Positions 28,314-36,831 of a DNA stretch of 64,000 nucleotides are shown in pieces. The notes beneath the pieces were generated by a model, which saw nothing but the letters and a program-made list of their open reading frames with translations, did not search any database and was not told the origin of the DNA. The position numbers and the translations under genes were made by a program. The stretch is from Streptomyces sp. NBC_01429 (GTDB lineage: Bacteria > Actinomycetota > Actinomycetes > Streptomycetales > Streptomycetaceae), in assembly GCF_036231945.1 (NCBI RefSeq), contig NZ_CP109599.1, positions 4,062,501-4,126,500 of the forward strand, written 5' to 3'. The stretch's first letter is position 1, and every line of letters starts with the position of its first letter.

Positions 28314-28327
28314 GTTTCACGTGAAAC
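28314..28327. other. parS: parS site 6
   Basis: Exact GTTTCACGTGAAAC in the divergent gap between the GNAT and HAD genes, 1.6 kb from site 5 and 70 bp before the HAD start. Confidence 0.93.
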
Positions 28328-28396
28328 ACGGCACCGGCTGCCCGCTCGTTGGACGTGGGGCGACGGCGGCAGGCACAGGTACTAACCTCGGTGCAC

Positions 28397-29038
28397 ATGG
28401 CGAGCGTGCGCAGGCTTCATCTCTTCGACCTCGATGGAACACTCATCCGGGGGTCGGCTGCCGCTGTGGAAATTTCCCGTCAGTTGGGGCTGAGTGCCGA
28501 AATCGCCCAGCTGGAGAGCGACTTCCTGACGCGAGGACTGGCGCCGGGCGAATTCGCGTTCAGGGCCCGGGAACTGTGGGCGGAACTCACCGTGGCGCAG
28601 GTGGCCGCGGCCTTCGATGGTGCTCCCTGGCTGGCTGGCATCCGTGAGGTGTGGGCGGACATTCGGGAGCGCGGGGATTACTGTGCCGTTATCTCCCTCT
28701 CGCCCGATTTCTTTGTTTCGCGGCTGCTGGGCTGGGGTGTGCATGCGGCTCATGGTTCGCGCTGGCCCGCGCTGCCGTTTGTCGACCCCGTCGATCGGGC
28801 GGGCATTCTCACTCCGGCTGCCAAGGTGAAGATCGCGAACCAGCTGTGTGCAGAGTTCGGGGTGAGTATGGACGACTGTGTTGCCTATGGTGATTCGATG
28901 TCGGACGCGGAGATCTTCGCGGTGGTGCCCAGGTCGGTGGCGGTGAATGCGGATCACCATCTGTCGGGGCTCGCCACGTACGCGTACTCGGGGGGCGATC
29001 TGCGTGAGGCCTATGAACTGGCGTACGTCCAGCAGTAA
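28397..29038 (+). CDS. HAD-IB family phosphatase
   Basis: 213 residues; a GTG two codons upstream is an alternative start. Motif I DLDGTLIRG holds the nucleophilic Asp, motif II ISLSP, the motif III lysine AAKVKIANQL and motif IV GDSMSDAEIF. The small helical cap is like that of SerB/phosphoserine-phosphatase relatives. The substrate is not predictable. A 318-bp gap with no recognised motif separates it from the next gene. Confidence 0.88.
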   Translation: MASVRRLHLFDLDGTLIRGSAAAVEISRQLGLSAEIAQLESDFLTRGLAPGEFAFRARELWAELTVAQVAAAFDGAPWLAGIREVWADIRERGDYCAVISLSPDFFVSRLLGWGVHAAHGSRWPALPFVDPVDRAGILTPAAKVKIANQLCAEFGVSMDDCVAYGDSMSDAEIFAVVPRSVAVNADHHLSGLATYAYSGGDLREAYELAYVQQ

Positions 29039-29356
29039 TACTCTGGCCCCCGCGGTGCTGCGGAAACGCGGTCGGAATCCGGCAGATGAACACGGAGCAA
29101 TGCAGCCTAACGGTAAATCCGGTACGGATGGCCGGACTTCGCGCTTTTTGTCCCCTGTGACCGTGGGGGCTGGCATGCTGCGACGACAGGCACCGCGAGC
29201 AATGTCGCATTGCGTCACCTCGTGCCCTCTTCGGGGCTACGGCGGAGGTTGACATGAGCTGACGGCAGTCCTAGTCAGAGCGGGGGAATTACCAGCGTAT
29301 TCCGGTCCAGCGGGAGCGCTCAGACCGACTGAAAGATGTTCGAGGCGAGGCACACC
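29039..29356. other. Intergenic region before the flavohaemoglobin-like gene
   Basis: 318 bp, somewhat lower in G+C than the surroundings. No ORF with a credible start, no RNA gene and no strong hairpin seen. It presumably holds the promoter of the next gene. Confidence 0.5.
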
Positions 29357-31174
29357 ATGGACGCTCCGACCACCACGTCGGCCGACAACGGCACTTCCGG
29401 AGACGGTGGTACCTCGGGAAGCGGCTGGTTCGCTCCCCGCAAGGCCCCCGGCGGCAGCGGCGGCCGACCGGATGCCGGGACGGCAGGCGGTGCTGAGGCG
29501 GCGGGCCGGGAACGAATACCCGTCCCGAGCCGCTCACTTGCCTCCATACGCCCGGTGGGTTCCGGCGGCACCCGTCCCGCGCCGCCCCCGCGTGAAGGCG
29601 AGGGGCAAGAGGGCCGGACGGACGGCGACGCCGCCGCGCCGGCGGCCGACGTCCCTGATGCCTTCCAGCCGCGGCACAAGGGCCGCCAGGGCGGCGACGG
29701 GCCCTCTTCCCACCCCCAGGTCCCCGAGGGGTCTGCCGCAGCGGTGGACGGCGACGCCGAGCAGGCTCTGACACAGGCCCCGCAGGCCGGCGCGTCCACT
29801 GCCGCCGCGCTGCCGGAGCAGTTGCCGCCCGACGACGTTCGCCCCCATCCCGAGCAGTCGGACTCCCCGCAGCCGGAGCCCGCGCCGTCCGGAGCCATGC
29901 CCGAGCAGGCCGCGGGGGAAGCGGAGAGCGGTGGCGGCTCGGGATCTCTGCCACCGGAGGTGCCGGTGTCGGTCGCACTGCCGCCCGAAGTGGAGGCCGC
30001 GCAGGAGCCGGCCGGGCCACCGCCCGCCGCGGTCGTCGATCCGTATGCCTCGCCCGACGCCGTGCTCGTGCGCCGTACGCTCGCCGAGATCGCCCCGGTC
30101 TCCGACCAGGTGACGTCCTACTTCTACTCGCTGCTGTTCGTCCGCAATCCGGACCTGCGGGCTCTGTTCCCCGTGGCCATGGACGCCCAGCGCGACCGGC
30201 TGCTCAAGGCACTGCTCACGGCCGCCGAGCACATGGATTCGCCGGCTGTTCTGACGGACTATCTCCGCCACCTGGGCCGGGGACACCGCAAGTACGGCAC
30301 CCGCGCGACGCACTATCCGGCCGTCGGCGAGGCACTGATGGGCGCGCTGTCCCGCTATGCCGTCGGCACCTGGGACGACGAGACCGAGGACGCCTGGGTC
30401 AGGACGTACACCACGATCTCGCAGATCATGATCGACGCGGCCGCCGAGAACGAGCAGCACGCGCCGGCCTGGTGGCAGGCCGAAGTGGTCTCGCACGAGC
30501 GCCGTACCTCGGACATCGCTGTCGTCACGGTCCGGCCCGACCAGCCCTATCCGTTCCGCGCCGGTCAGTACACCAGCATGGAGACGCCGTGGTGGCCCCG
30601 GGTCTGGCGGCACTACTCCTTCGCCTCGGCGCCCCGGCCCGACGGCCTGTTGTCCTTCCACATCAAGGCGGTGCCGGCCGGCTGGGTCTCCAACGCCCTG
30701 GTCCATCGCGCCGGACCCGGCGATGTCCTGCGGCTGGGGCCTCCTGTCGGTTCCATGACCGTCGACCACAGCACCGACAACGGTCTGCTCTGCCTGGGCG
30801 GAGGCACCGGCATCGCGCCGATCAAGGCACTCATCGAGGACGTCGCCGAGCACGGGCACCGGCGCAGGGTCGAGGTGTTCTACGGTGCGCGCAACGATCA
30901 GGACCTGTACGACATCGAGACGATGCTGCGCCTCCAGAGCGAGCATCCGTGGCTGGCGGTGCGTCCCGTGGTCGCCGAGGGGCCGAGCCAGGGCCTTACG
31001 GGCCGTCTCCCTGAGGCGGTGCGCGACTACGGCCCCTGGCACGAGTACGACGGGTATCTGTCCGGGCCTCCCGGGCTGATCCGCAGTGGCCTCGACGCGC
31101 TCAGGGGAGTCGGGATCCCGTCGGAGCGGATCCGGCACGACTCCCTCGAGGAGCTGCTGGCAGCAGCCAACTAA
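29357..31174 (+). CDS. Flavohaemoglobin-like globin-FAD/NAD reductase with long disordered head
   Basis: 605 residues. The start is the ATG six bases after GAGG; an ATG at 29336 is in frame. Residues 1-225 are low-complexity (Gly, Ser, Pro, Ala, Glu, Gln) and disordered. A globin domain at about 228-355 has the proximal histidine at 310 (GRGHRKYG). A ferredoxin-reductase-type FAD domain follows (PFRAGQYTSM, WRHYSFAS) and an NAD domain (LCLGGGTGIAPIKALIED, VEVFYGAR). The domain pair resembles Hmp nitric-oxide dioxygenase. It could detoxify NO or act as a redox or oxygen-sensing reductase; the head's role is unknown. Confidence 0.85.
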   Translation: MDAPTTTSADNGTSGDGGTSGSGWFAPRKAPGGSGGRPDAGTAGGAEAAGRERIPVPSRSLASIRPVGSGGTRPAPPPREGEGQEGRTDGDAAAPAADVPDAFQPRHKGRQGGDGPSSHPQVPEGSAAAVDGDAEQALTQAPQAGASTAAALPEQLPPDDVRPHPEQSDSPQPEPAPSGAMPEQAAGEAESGGGSGSLPPEVPVSVALPPEVEAAQEPAGPPPAAVVDPYASPDAVLVRRTLAEIAPVSDQVTSYFYSLLFVRNPDLRALFPVAMDAQRDRLLKALLTAAEHMDSPAVLTDYLRHLGRGHRKYGTRATHYPAVGEALMGALSRYAVGTWDDETEDAWVRTYTTISQIMIDAAAENEQHAPAWWQAEVVSHERRTSDIAVVTVRPDQPYPFRAGQYTSMETPWWPRVWRHYSFASAPRPDGLLSFHIKAVPAGWVSNALVHRAGPGDVLRLGPPVGSMTVDHSTDNGLLCLGGGTGIAPIKALIEDVAEHGHRRRVEVFYGARNDQDLYDIETMLRLQSEHPWLAVRPVVAEGPSQGLTGRLPEAVRDYGPWHEYDGYLSGPPGLIRSGLDALRGVGIPSERIRHDSLEELLAAAN

Positions 31175-31237
31175 AGCAACGGCGAACGGCCCCGGCCCCC
31201 GGCCGGTCCGGCGGCGTCGGCCGGCTCGGTGCGGCTG

Positions 31238-31717
31238 TCAGCCCAGATCGGGGGCGTGCATCGCGCGCACGCCCTCGATGTTGCCGTCCAGGTAGTGCCG
31301 CAGCGACAGCGGTACGAGATGGACCGCGGCGATTCCGACCCGGCTGAACGGAACTCTGACGATCTCGTACTCCCCGCTCGGCTCCTCGATCTCGGGGCCG
31401 TGCCTCAGGGAGGGGTCCATGGATTCCAGCCGGCAGACGAAGAAGTGCTGCACCTTCACGCCGGTCACTCCGCCGCCGGCGATGTGCTCCACGGTGTCCA
31501 CGAAGCAGGGCACCACATCGACGATCTTGGCGCCGAGTTCCTCGTCCACCTCGCGGTGGAGCGCCTCGATGACGGTGGCGTCGCTCTTCTCGACCCCGCC
31601 GCCGGGAGTGACCCAGTAGGGATCCACGCCGGGTTTGGTGCGTTTGATGAGGATAAGGTCAGCGCCGTCCAGCAGGATGGCGCGTGCGGTGCGCTTGACC
31701 ACGGGCCGTTCGGTCAT
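31238..31717 (-). CDS. NUDIX hydrolase
   Basis: 159 residues. The Nudix box is GGGVEKSDATVIEALHREVD followed by EELGA; REVDEELG is intact, while the first conserved Glu of the consensus is replaced by Ala, which some subfamilies tolerate. It would cleave a nucleoside diphosphate linked to another group; the substrate is unknown. Convergent with the flavohaemoglobin-like gene. Confidence 0.88.
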   Translation of the reverse strand: MTERPVVKRTARAILLDGADLILIKRTKPGVDPYWVTPGGGVEKSDATVIEALHREVDEELGAKIVDVVPCFVDTVEHIAGGGVTGVKVQHFFVCRLESMDPSLRHGPEIEEPSGEYEIVRVPFSRVGIAAVHLVPLSLRHYLDGNIEGVRAMHAPDLG

Positions 31718-31768
31718 GGGAAGAGGTTCGCCCGCGACACCGTGTCTGAAACTCCTCCGCCCCCGCTG

Positions 31769-32662
31769 TCACCAGTCGACGGCCGCGCGCAGCAGCCACT
31801 CGTGCGCCCGTGCGATCGGCGGCAGGGCCAGTGTGCCCGTACGTACGACCAGGAAGTAGGTGCGCAGCGGGGGCACCGGCGGATCGAGGAGGGCGACCAC
31901 CTCTCCGCGCTCCAGGGCTCCTTCGCAGAGATAGCGGGGCAGTACGGCGAGTCCGGCGCCGGCGGCCGCGCATTCGAGTACGGCGCGCAGATCGGGCACG
32001 ATGACCGTCCCCGCGGCGGCCGGCCGGGAATCGAAGACGGAGGCCCAGTAGCGGGAGACGAGGGGGAGTGATTCGTGCACTTCCACGACCGGCAGCTGCT
32101 CCAGCACCACCTGCCCCTCGCGCAGCACGGTGTGGCCCAGGCGGGCCGCCCAGCGGGGCGCCGCGATCAGTACGTGTTCCTCGTCGCAGAGCGGAGTCGC
32201 CGTGAGCAGTCCGCCTCGGGGACGGGCGGTGGCGATGGCCAGATCATGATGTCCGGCGGCCAGACCTTCGAGTATTTCCTCGGCGTTGCCGAAGAACGAG
32301 GTGCGCAGCGCGAGGCCCTGGGTGGTGAGGGGAGTGAGGGCGGGCAGGACGCGCAGGGAGGTGAACTCCGGTGGTCCGGCCAGGTGGAGGGTCCGTGCGC
32401 CGGATTCCTCCTCCAGTCCGGTCTCGGCGATCTCGACCAGCGCGTCGAGATGGGGTGCGGCGCGGTGGGCGAGTTCGTCGCCGATCGTGGTGGGGGTCAC
32501 GCCTCTGGCCTGGCGCAGGAAGAGCGGGCGGCCCAGCTGCCGTTCCAGGGTGCGGATCTGGCCGGTCACGGCGGGCTGGGAGAGGCCGAGCAGGGCGGCG
32601 GCGCGGGTGAAGGATCCCGCGCGGTGCACGGTGACGAAGGTGCGCAGCAGAGCCAGGTCCAT
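31769..32662 (-). CDS. LysR-family transcriptional regulator
   Basis: 297 residues starting MDLALLRTFVTVHRAGSFTRAA; the N-terminal helix-turn-helix is clear and the two-lobed substrate-binding domain is complete (LAGPPEFTSLRVLPAL, then GAGLAVLPRYLCEGALERGEV). A weak dyad CTAT-N10-ATAG at 32715-32732, just upstream, is a possible autoregulatory LysR box. LysR genes often face their target divergently; here the upstream neighbour reads the same way, so the target is not obvious. The NUDIX gene lies 51 bp downstream on the same strand and may be co-transcribed. Confidence 0.88.
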   Translation of the reverse strand: MDLALLRTFVTVHRAGSFTRAAALLGLSQPAVTGQIRTLERQLGRPLFLRQARGVTPTTIGDELAHRAAPHLDALVEIAETGLEEESGARTLHLAGPPEFTSLRVLPALTPLTTQGLALRTSFFGNAEEILEGLAAGHHDLAIATARPRGGLLTATPLCDEEHVLIAAPRWAARLGHTVLREGQVVLEQLPVVEVHESLPLVSRYWASVFDSRPAAAGTVIVPDLRAVLECAAAGAGLAVLPRYLCEGALERGEVVALLDPPVPPLRTYFLVVRTGTLALPPIARAHEWLLRAAVDW

Positions 32663-32811
32663 GTCCTGCTCTCCCGTCTTGAACCTCGTCCCCGCAGCCA
32701 CTTCGGACCGTCAACTATAAATAAGTCGATAGCTTCCTGTCGCTACTGTGATTGGACACTGACGCAGAGTCAACTAGCCTTGGACAGGTGGTTCTCCGCG
32801 CGTGGAACCTG

Positions 32812-32850
32812 GGACGGTCCGAGCCATGAGGGGGGAGGCTCGGACCGTCC
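32812..32850 (-). terminator. Terminator of the holin-like/phosphatase/PLP operon
   Basis: Perfect 14-bp stem, GGACGGTCCGAGCC at 32812-32825 and its complement at 32837-32850, 11-nt loop, 52 bp after the stop at 32902. Confidence 0.82.
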
Positions 32851-32901
32851 GCTTTCCGTGACGCCGGACGCCCGGACGCGCGAGCGTGGCCGGGCGCCGG
32901 G

Positions 32902-34035
32902 TCAGCCCGCCGCCGCGTCCAGGGCGCGCAGTACGTCAGCGATCAGGTCCTCGGGGTCCTCGGCCCCGACGGAGAAGCGGATGAAGCCTTCCGGTACGGC
33001 GTCGCCGCCCCACCGGCCGCGCCGCTCGGCCGTGGACCGCACGCCGCCGAAGCTCGTCGCGTCGTCCACCAGCCTCAGCCCCTCCAGGAAGCGTTCGGCC
33101 CGGGCCCGGTCGGGCAGGACGAACGACACCACGGAGCCGAAGCGGCGCATCTGCCGCGAGGCGATCGGGTGCGAGGGGTCGCCGGGCAGCCCGGGGTGGC
33201 GCAGCCCGCTCACCTCGTCGCGTCCCTCCAGCGCCTTCGCCAGCTCCAGGGCGGTGGCGCACTGCCGGTCGACGCGCAGCTGGAGGGTGGCCAGCGAGCG
33301 GTGCGCGAGCCATGCCTCCATCGGTCCCGGAATGGCTCCGACGACCTTGCGCCAGCGCCGTACGTCCGCCGCGAGTCGCGGATCGCCGCTGGTCACGTGG
33401 CCGAGGAGGATGTCTCCGTGGCCTGTCATGCCCTTGGTGTCGCTCGCCACCGAGAAGTCGGCGCCCAGCTCCAGCGGCCGCTGGCCCAGAGGCGTGGCGA
33501 GGGTGTTGTCGACGGCGACCAGGGCGCCCGCCGCATGCGCCTCGCGCACCAGGCGCCGTACGTCGCAGACGTCGAGCCCGGGGTTGGAGGGGGTCTCGAT
33601 CCACAGCAGCCGGGCCCCGGGCAGCGCGTCCAGCTGGGCGTCGCCGCCGGTCGGCGCGGTCCGTACCTCGACGCCGTACGCCTCAAGGCGTTCCCGCAGC
33701 AGGGGAAGGGCCTGATAGCCGTCGTCGGGCAGGACGACGGCTTCGCCGGCCTTGAGCTGGGAGAAGAGGACCGCGGAGATCGCGGCCATCCCGGAGGCGA
33801 AGGTGACGGTCTCGACGGACTCCCCCGGTGCCTCCAACTCGCTGATGGCGCGTTCCAGATGGGTCCAGGTCGGGTTCTCGTCCCTCCCGTAGGTGTACGG
33901 TCCGGCCGGTTCGCCCGGCAGGTGGAAGTGGGCGGCGAAGACCGGACCCGGCAGGGTCGGCTCGTACTTCACGGGGTCGGGCAGCCCGGCCCGGACGGCG
34001 CGGGTGCCGTCCCCGATGGTTCTGTCGTCGTTCAT
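32902..34035 (-). CDS. Cys/Met-metabolism PLP enzyme, cystathionine gamma-lyase/synthase-like
   Basis: 377 residues. The fold-type I pattern is clear: YGRDENPTWTHLERAISELE, TFASGMAAISAVL, IETPSNPGLDVCDV, VDNTLATPLGQRPLELGADF and the PLP lysine K201 in SDTKGMTGHGD. Probable reaction: beta/gamma-elimination or replacement on cystathionine or related thio-amino acids; which one is not decidable. Its ATG overlaps the phosphatase stop (ATGA), so it is translationally coupled as third gene of the operon. Confidence 0.87.
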   Translation of the reverse strand: MNDDRTIGDGTRAVRAGLPDPVKYEPTLPGPVFAAHFHLPGEPAGPYTYGRDENPTWTHLERAISELEAPGESVETVTFASGMAAISAVLFSQLKAGEAVVLPDDGYQALPLLRERLEAYGVEVRTAPTGGDAQLDALPGARLLWIETPSNPGLDVCDVRRLVREAHAAGALVAVDNTLATPLGQRPLELGADFSVASDTKGMTGHGDILLGHVTSGDPRLAADVRRWRKVVGAIPGPMEAWLAHRSLATLQLRVDRQCATALELAKALEGRDEVSGLRHPGLPGDPSHPIASRQMRRFGSVVSFVLPDRARAERFLEGLRLVDDATSFGGVRSTAERRGRWGGDAVPEGFIRFSVGAEDPEDLIADVLRALDAAAG

Positions 34036-34586
34036 TCCGTCTCCTGTATCGCGTTCCGTACGGCCGTGAGCAACCCCTCGCCCGCCGCTTCCACCATCCG
34101 CAGGCACTCCTCGAAGCCGGCCCTGTCGCCGTAGTACGGATCGGGCACGTCGAGTGCGCCGTCCGCTTCCGCGTCGGGATCGTACGAGCGCAGCAGCCGG
34201 ACCTTCGCGGCGTCGGCGGGGGTGGGCGCCAGCCGCCTCAGCTCCCGCAGATGTCCCTCGTCGAGGGCTATGACCAGGTCGAGCAGCGGGAACCACGCGG
34301 CCTGGAACCTCCGGGCGGTGTGGTCGCCCGGGTAGCCGTGGGCGTCGAGTACGGCGACGGCGCGCGGGTCGGCCCCGTCGCCCTCGTGCCAGCCGTCGGT
34401 GCCCGCGCTGTCCACCGTCACGGCGCCGTCGAGCCCGGCGTCGGCCAGCAGCGCGCGGACGACGGATTCGGCGATCGGGGAACGGCAGATGTTGCCGGTG
34501 CAGACGAAGCAGACGCGGTACGGGCCGGACGCGGGACGGCCCGCGGCGGCCCGGCTCGCGGTGTGGCCGGCGGGACGGTCAGTCAT
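34032..34586 (-). CDS. Low-molecular-weight protein tyrosine phosphatase
   Basis: 184 residues. The P-loop is CTGNICRSP (nucleophile C29, R35), the general-acid segment VPDPYYGD. The first 22 residues are an Ala/Arg/Gly-rich extension. It would dephosphorylate protein tyrosines in the cytosol. From memory, it resembles S. coelicolor PtpA, whose overexpression affects antibiotic production. It overlaps the holin-like gene by 8 bp upstream and the PLP-enzyme gene by 4 bp downstream. Confidence 0.9.
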   Translation of the reverse strand: MTDRPAGHTASRAAAGRPASGPYRVCFVCTGNICRSPIAESVVRALLADAGLDGAVTVDSAGTDGWHEGDGADPRAVAVLDAHGYPGDHTARRFQAAWFPLLDLVIALDEGHLRELRRLAPTPADAAKVRLLRSYDPDAEADGALDVPDPYYGDRAGFEECLRMVEAAGEGLLTAVRNAIQETE

Positions 34587-34959
34587 TGTCGTCGGGCAGA
34601 ACGATGTTCAGCGCCCACGAGACGACCGAGATGATCAGACCGCCCAGTACCGCCGTCCAGAAGCCGTCGACATGGAAACTCAGGTTCAGCTTGTCCGCGA
34701 GCCATGAGGTCAGCAGCAGCATCAGGGCGTTGACCACGAGGGTGAACAGCCCGAGGGTGAGGACGAACAGGGGCAGCGTGAGGAGCTTCACCGCCGGCTT
34801 GACGACAAAGTTGACGACGCCGAAGAGCAGCGCGACGAGGACCAGCGTAAGGATCTTCGTCCCGGTGCTGCCGCCGGCGAGGGTGATGTTCCGGACGAGC
34901 CAGATCGCCACGGCCAGGGCCGCGGCGTTGGCGAGTGTCTTGACTAGGAAATTCTTCAT
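34579..34959 (-). CDS. Phage-holin-family (YvlD-like) membrane protein
   Basis: 126 residues with four hydrophobic segments (LANAAALAVAIWLVRNITL, ILTLVLVALLFGVVNFVV, LLTLPLFVLTLGLFTLVVN, WTAVLGGLIISVVSWALNIVL). The family name is historical; no other phage gene is near, so it is a chromosomal membrane protein of unknown role. First gene of a three-gene overlapping operon. Its start codon is only 15 bp from that of the divergent cupin. Confidence 0.85.
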   Translation of the reverse strand: MKNFLVKTLANAAALAVAIWLVRNITLAGGSTGTKILTLVLVALLFGVVNFVVKPAVKLLTLPLFVLTLGLFTLVVNALMLLLTSWLADKLNLSFHVDGFWTAVLGGLIISVVSWALNIVLPDDND

Positions 34960-34974
34960 GTGTCTGATCGTGGC

Positions 34975-35292
34975 ATGAAGGCATTCCGACTTGATGAGCT
35001 GGAGGCGGAGCGTGCCGCCAACGACGGCGCGTATCTGCAGTTCGTGCGTGAGCGCAATATGTCCGTGGGGCTGTACGCGCTGGACGCCGGGGCGACCGAC
35101 CCGCAGCAACCGCACGCGCAGGACGAGGTGTACCTCGTGGTGAGCGGCCGGGCCGCGATCACGGTCGGGATGGAGACGACGCAGGTGGCACGGGGCAGCG
35201 TGGTGTACGTGCCGGCGGGAACGGCGCACAAGTTCCACCACATCTCGGAGGATCTGCGGGTGATGGTGGTGTTCTCTCCGCCCGAGGGCTGA
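34975..35292 (+). CDS. Single-domain cupin protein
   Basis: 105 residues from ATG (a GTG five codons upstream, at 34960, is the alternative). The cupin motifs show histidines and glutamate in QQPHAQDEVYLVVSGRAAI and PAGTAHKFHHI, so metal binding is likely. The enzymatic role is unknown. No ribosome-binding site fits in front of either start, which suggests a leaderless transcript. Confidence 0.85.
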   Translation: MKAFRLDELEAERAANDGAYLQFVRERNMSVGLYALDAGATDPQQPHAQDEVYLVVSGRAAITVGMETTQVARGSVVYVPAGTAHKFHHISEDLRVMVVFSPPEG

Positions 35293-35435
35293 CGGCGGCT
35301 TCGACCCTTATGCGCGTCTCAGGGTCGGATCAGGGGAGAGCGGGGGGTCGCGGGCCACCGTGAGCGCTTCGCGCGCTCTAGCATCGACCGGGTCAGGCAG
35401 ATTCCTGTGCGACTCGGTGAAGCGAGGTAAGGGCG

Positions 35436-35657
35436 ATGGCGGTTCGGGAGATATTCACGGGGTTGCCGTGGTGGGTGAAGTGGGTCGCGGTGCCCGTGAT
35501 CGCCCTCGTCGTGTTCGGCGGACTGATCGTCAGCCTGCTCACGTTCGTGATCTCGGTGCTCTTCAAGGTGCTGGTCTTCGTGGCGTTGGTCGGTGGACTG
35601 ATCTACGTCGTACGGAAGTTCATGTCGTCCTCGTCGTCCTCGCGAGGCGACTGGTAG
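35436..35657 (+). CDS. DUF5326 small membrane protein
   Basis: 73 residues: an amphipathic start (VREIFTGLPWWVKWV), two adjoining hydrophobic segments and a polar tail with a run of five serines ending RGDW. The family is Streptomyces-typical with unknown function. Same strand as ssgR, 302 bp upstream of it. Confidence 0.82.
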   Translation: MAVREIFTGLPWWVKWVAVPVIALVVFGGLIVSLLTFVISVLFKVLVFVALVGGLIYVVRKFMSSSSSSRGDW

Positions 35658-35959
35658 GGCTGTCGTCCCGTATGACGGTTAGCCCGTGGGGGGGAAAGGT
35701 GAACGGGAAACCATCCTGGGCCCCGGCCTGCCCCTAGAGTGGCAAATCTCTGCCGCACCCTGGGAAAACACCCAAGACGATCGCTCCGAACATGGGTTTG
35801 TGCGATCTATCCGGGCGGGGTTTCAGGGATTCCAGGGTCCGCCTGACCAGGCTCCTTCGGTGGTCTCTGATCTCTCGGTCCCTTGTCAGGGTGCGGCGGG
35901 CGCGCGGGGGCGGCCCCCGCGGGCGGGCACGATGCCCGTCACATGCCTGGGGGTGACCT
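35658..35959. other. Intergenic region upstream of ssgR
   Basis: 302 bp. It contains a short GC hairpin at about 35903-35921 but no recognised operator. Presumably the ssgR promoter region. Confidence 0.5.
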
Positions 35960-36730
35960 TTGGCCACAGCAACCACCACCGCGGCCCCTACTCTGATCGG
36001 CTCGGTACGGCGAGCGCTGCGACTGCTGGAATCGGCGGGCTCCCATCCGGACGGAGCCACCGCCAAACAGCTGGCACGTGAGGCCGGACTGCCGCTGCCC
36101 ACCGCCTATCACCTGCTGCGCACGCTGGCCTACGAGGGCTACCTCCGCCGCGAGCGAGGTGTCTTCGTCCTCGGCGACGCGGTGGAGCGGCTGGGGCACA
36201 GCGAGGCGCTGCAGAATCGTCGCAGCAAGATTGCCGAATCTCTCGGCCACTGGCGCGACATCATCGGCGCCCCGGTGTACTTCGCGATCTACCACGAGGG
36301 CGAGGTCGGCCTGGTCGCCGTCGCCGACAGCGCCGCGGCCCCCGCGATCGACGAGTGGGCCGACTTCCGCGAGACGGCTCACGCCCACGCGATCGGGCAG
36401 TGTCTGCTGAGCCAGCTCACTCCCGAGGAGCGTCGCGACCACCTGTGCCGCCATCCCGTCAGCCCGCTCACGCCGCACTCCGTACCGGACAGCGGCGCAC
36501 TGCTGGATCGGCTGGGCTCGCTGGGGCGGATGGAACCGGTCCTGGAGCGGCAGGAGTACGCCCTGGGCACCGTCTGCGCGGCGGTGCCCGTCACTGTGGG
36601 TTCCACAGCCGCCGCGGTGGCCATTTCTGTACCGTTTGACGAGCGGGAGAGACTTCTCCCAGCAGTCGAACGGTTACACAGAGAGATCGGTGCGCTGCTG
36701 ACCTCGCTAGCCTTCTCTATCAGTATCTGA
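35960..36730 (+). CDS. ssgR: IclR-family activator of ssgA (SsgR)
   Basis: 256 residues. The start must be TTG at 35960: an in-frame stop lies two codons upstream, a GGGGGTGA ribosome-binding site precedes it, and no ATG/GTG alternative falls before the helix-turn-helix. The IclR wing helix (TLIGSVRRALRLLES, LPLPTAYHLLRTLAYEGYLRR) is followed by the IclR effector domain (SALEGTVCAAVPV-type segment ALGTVCAAVPVTVG). Leu239 is encoded by the rare TTA codon (36674-36676), so translation should depend on bldA tRNA. In S. coelicolor SsgR activates the next gene, ssgA, for sporulation-specific septation. Confidence 0.92.
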   Translation: MATATTTAAPTLIGSVRRALRLLESAGSHPDGATAKQLAREAGLPLPTAYHLLRTLAYEGYLRRERGVFVLGDAVERLGHSEALQNRRSKIAESLGHWRDIIGAPVYFAIYHEGEVGLVAVADSAAAPAIDEWADFRETAHAHAIGQCLLSQLTPEERRDHLCRHPVSPLTPHSVPDSGALLDRLGSLGRMEPVLERQEYALGTVCAAVPVTVGSTAAAVAISVPFDERERLLPAVERLHREIGALLTSLAFSISI

Positions 36731-36831
36731 AAAATTACTCCTTGTGATCTGCTAGCGCTTACAGCACGATGGCGTCAAGAGGGTCCAAGGGGATCATTCC
36801 CAGCCATGCTTCATCTACTCCGGAGTACACG

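Noticed and set aside
34579..34959. Holin-family protein as evidence of a prophage
   Set aside because: No other phage gene nearby; the family is common in chromosomal bacterial operons.
35903..35921. GC hairpin upstream of ssgR as terminator
   Set aside because: Only about 9 bp in very GC-rich sequence; such dyads are expected by chance.
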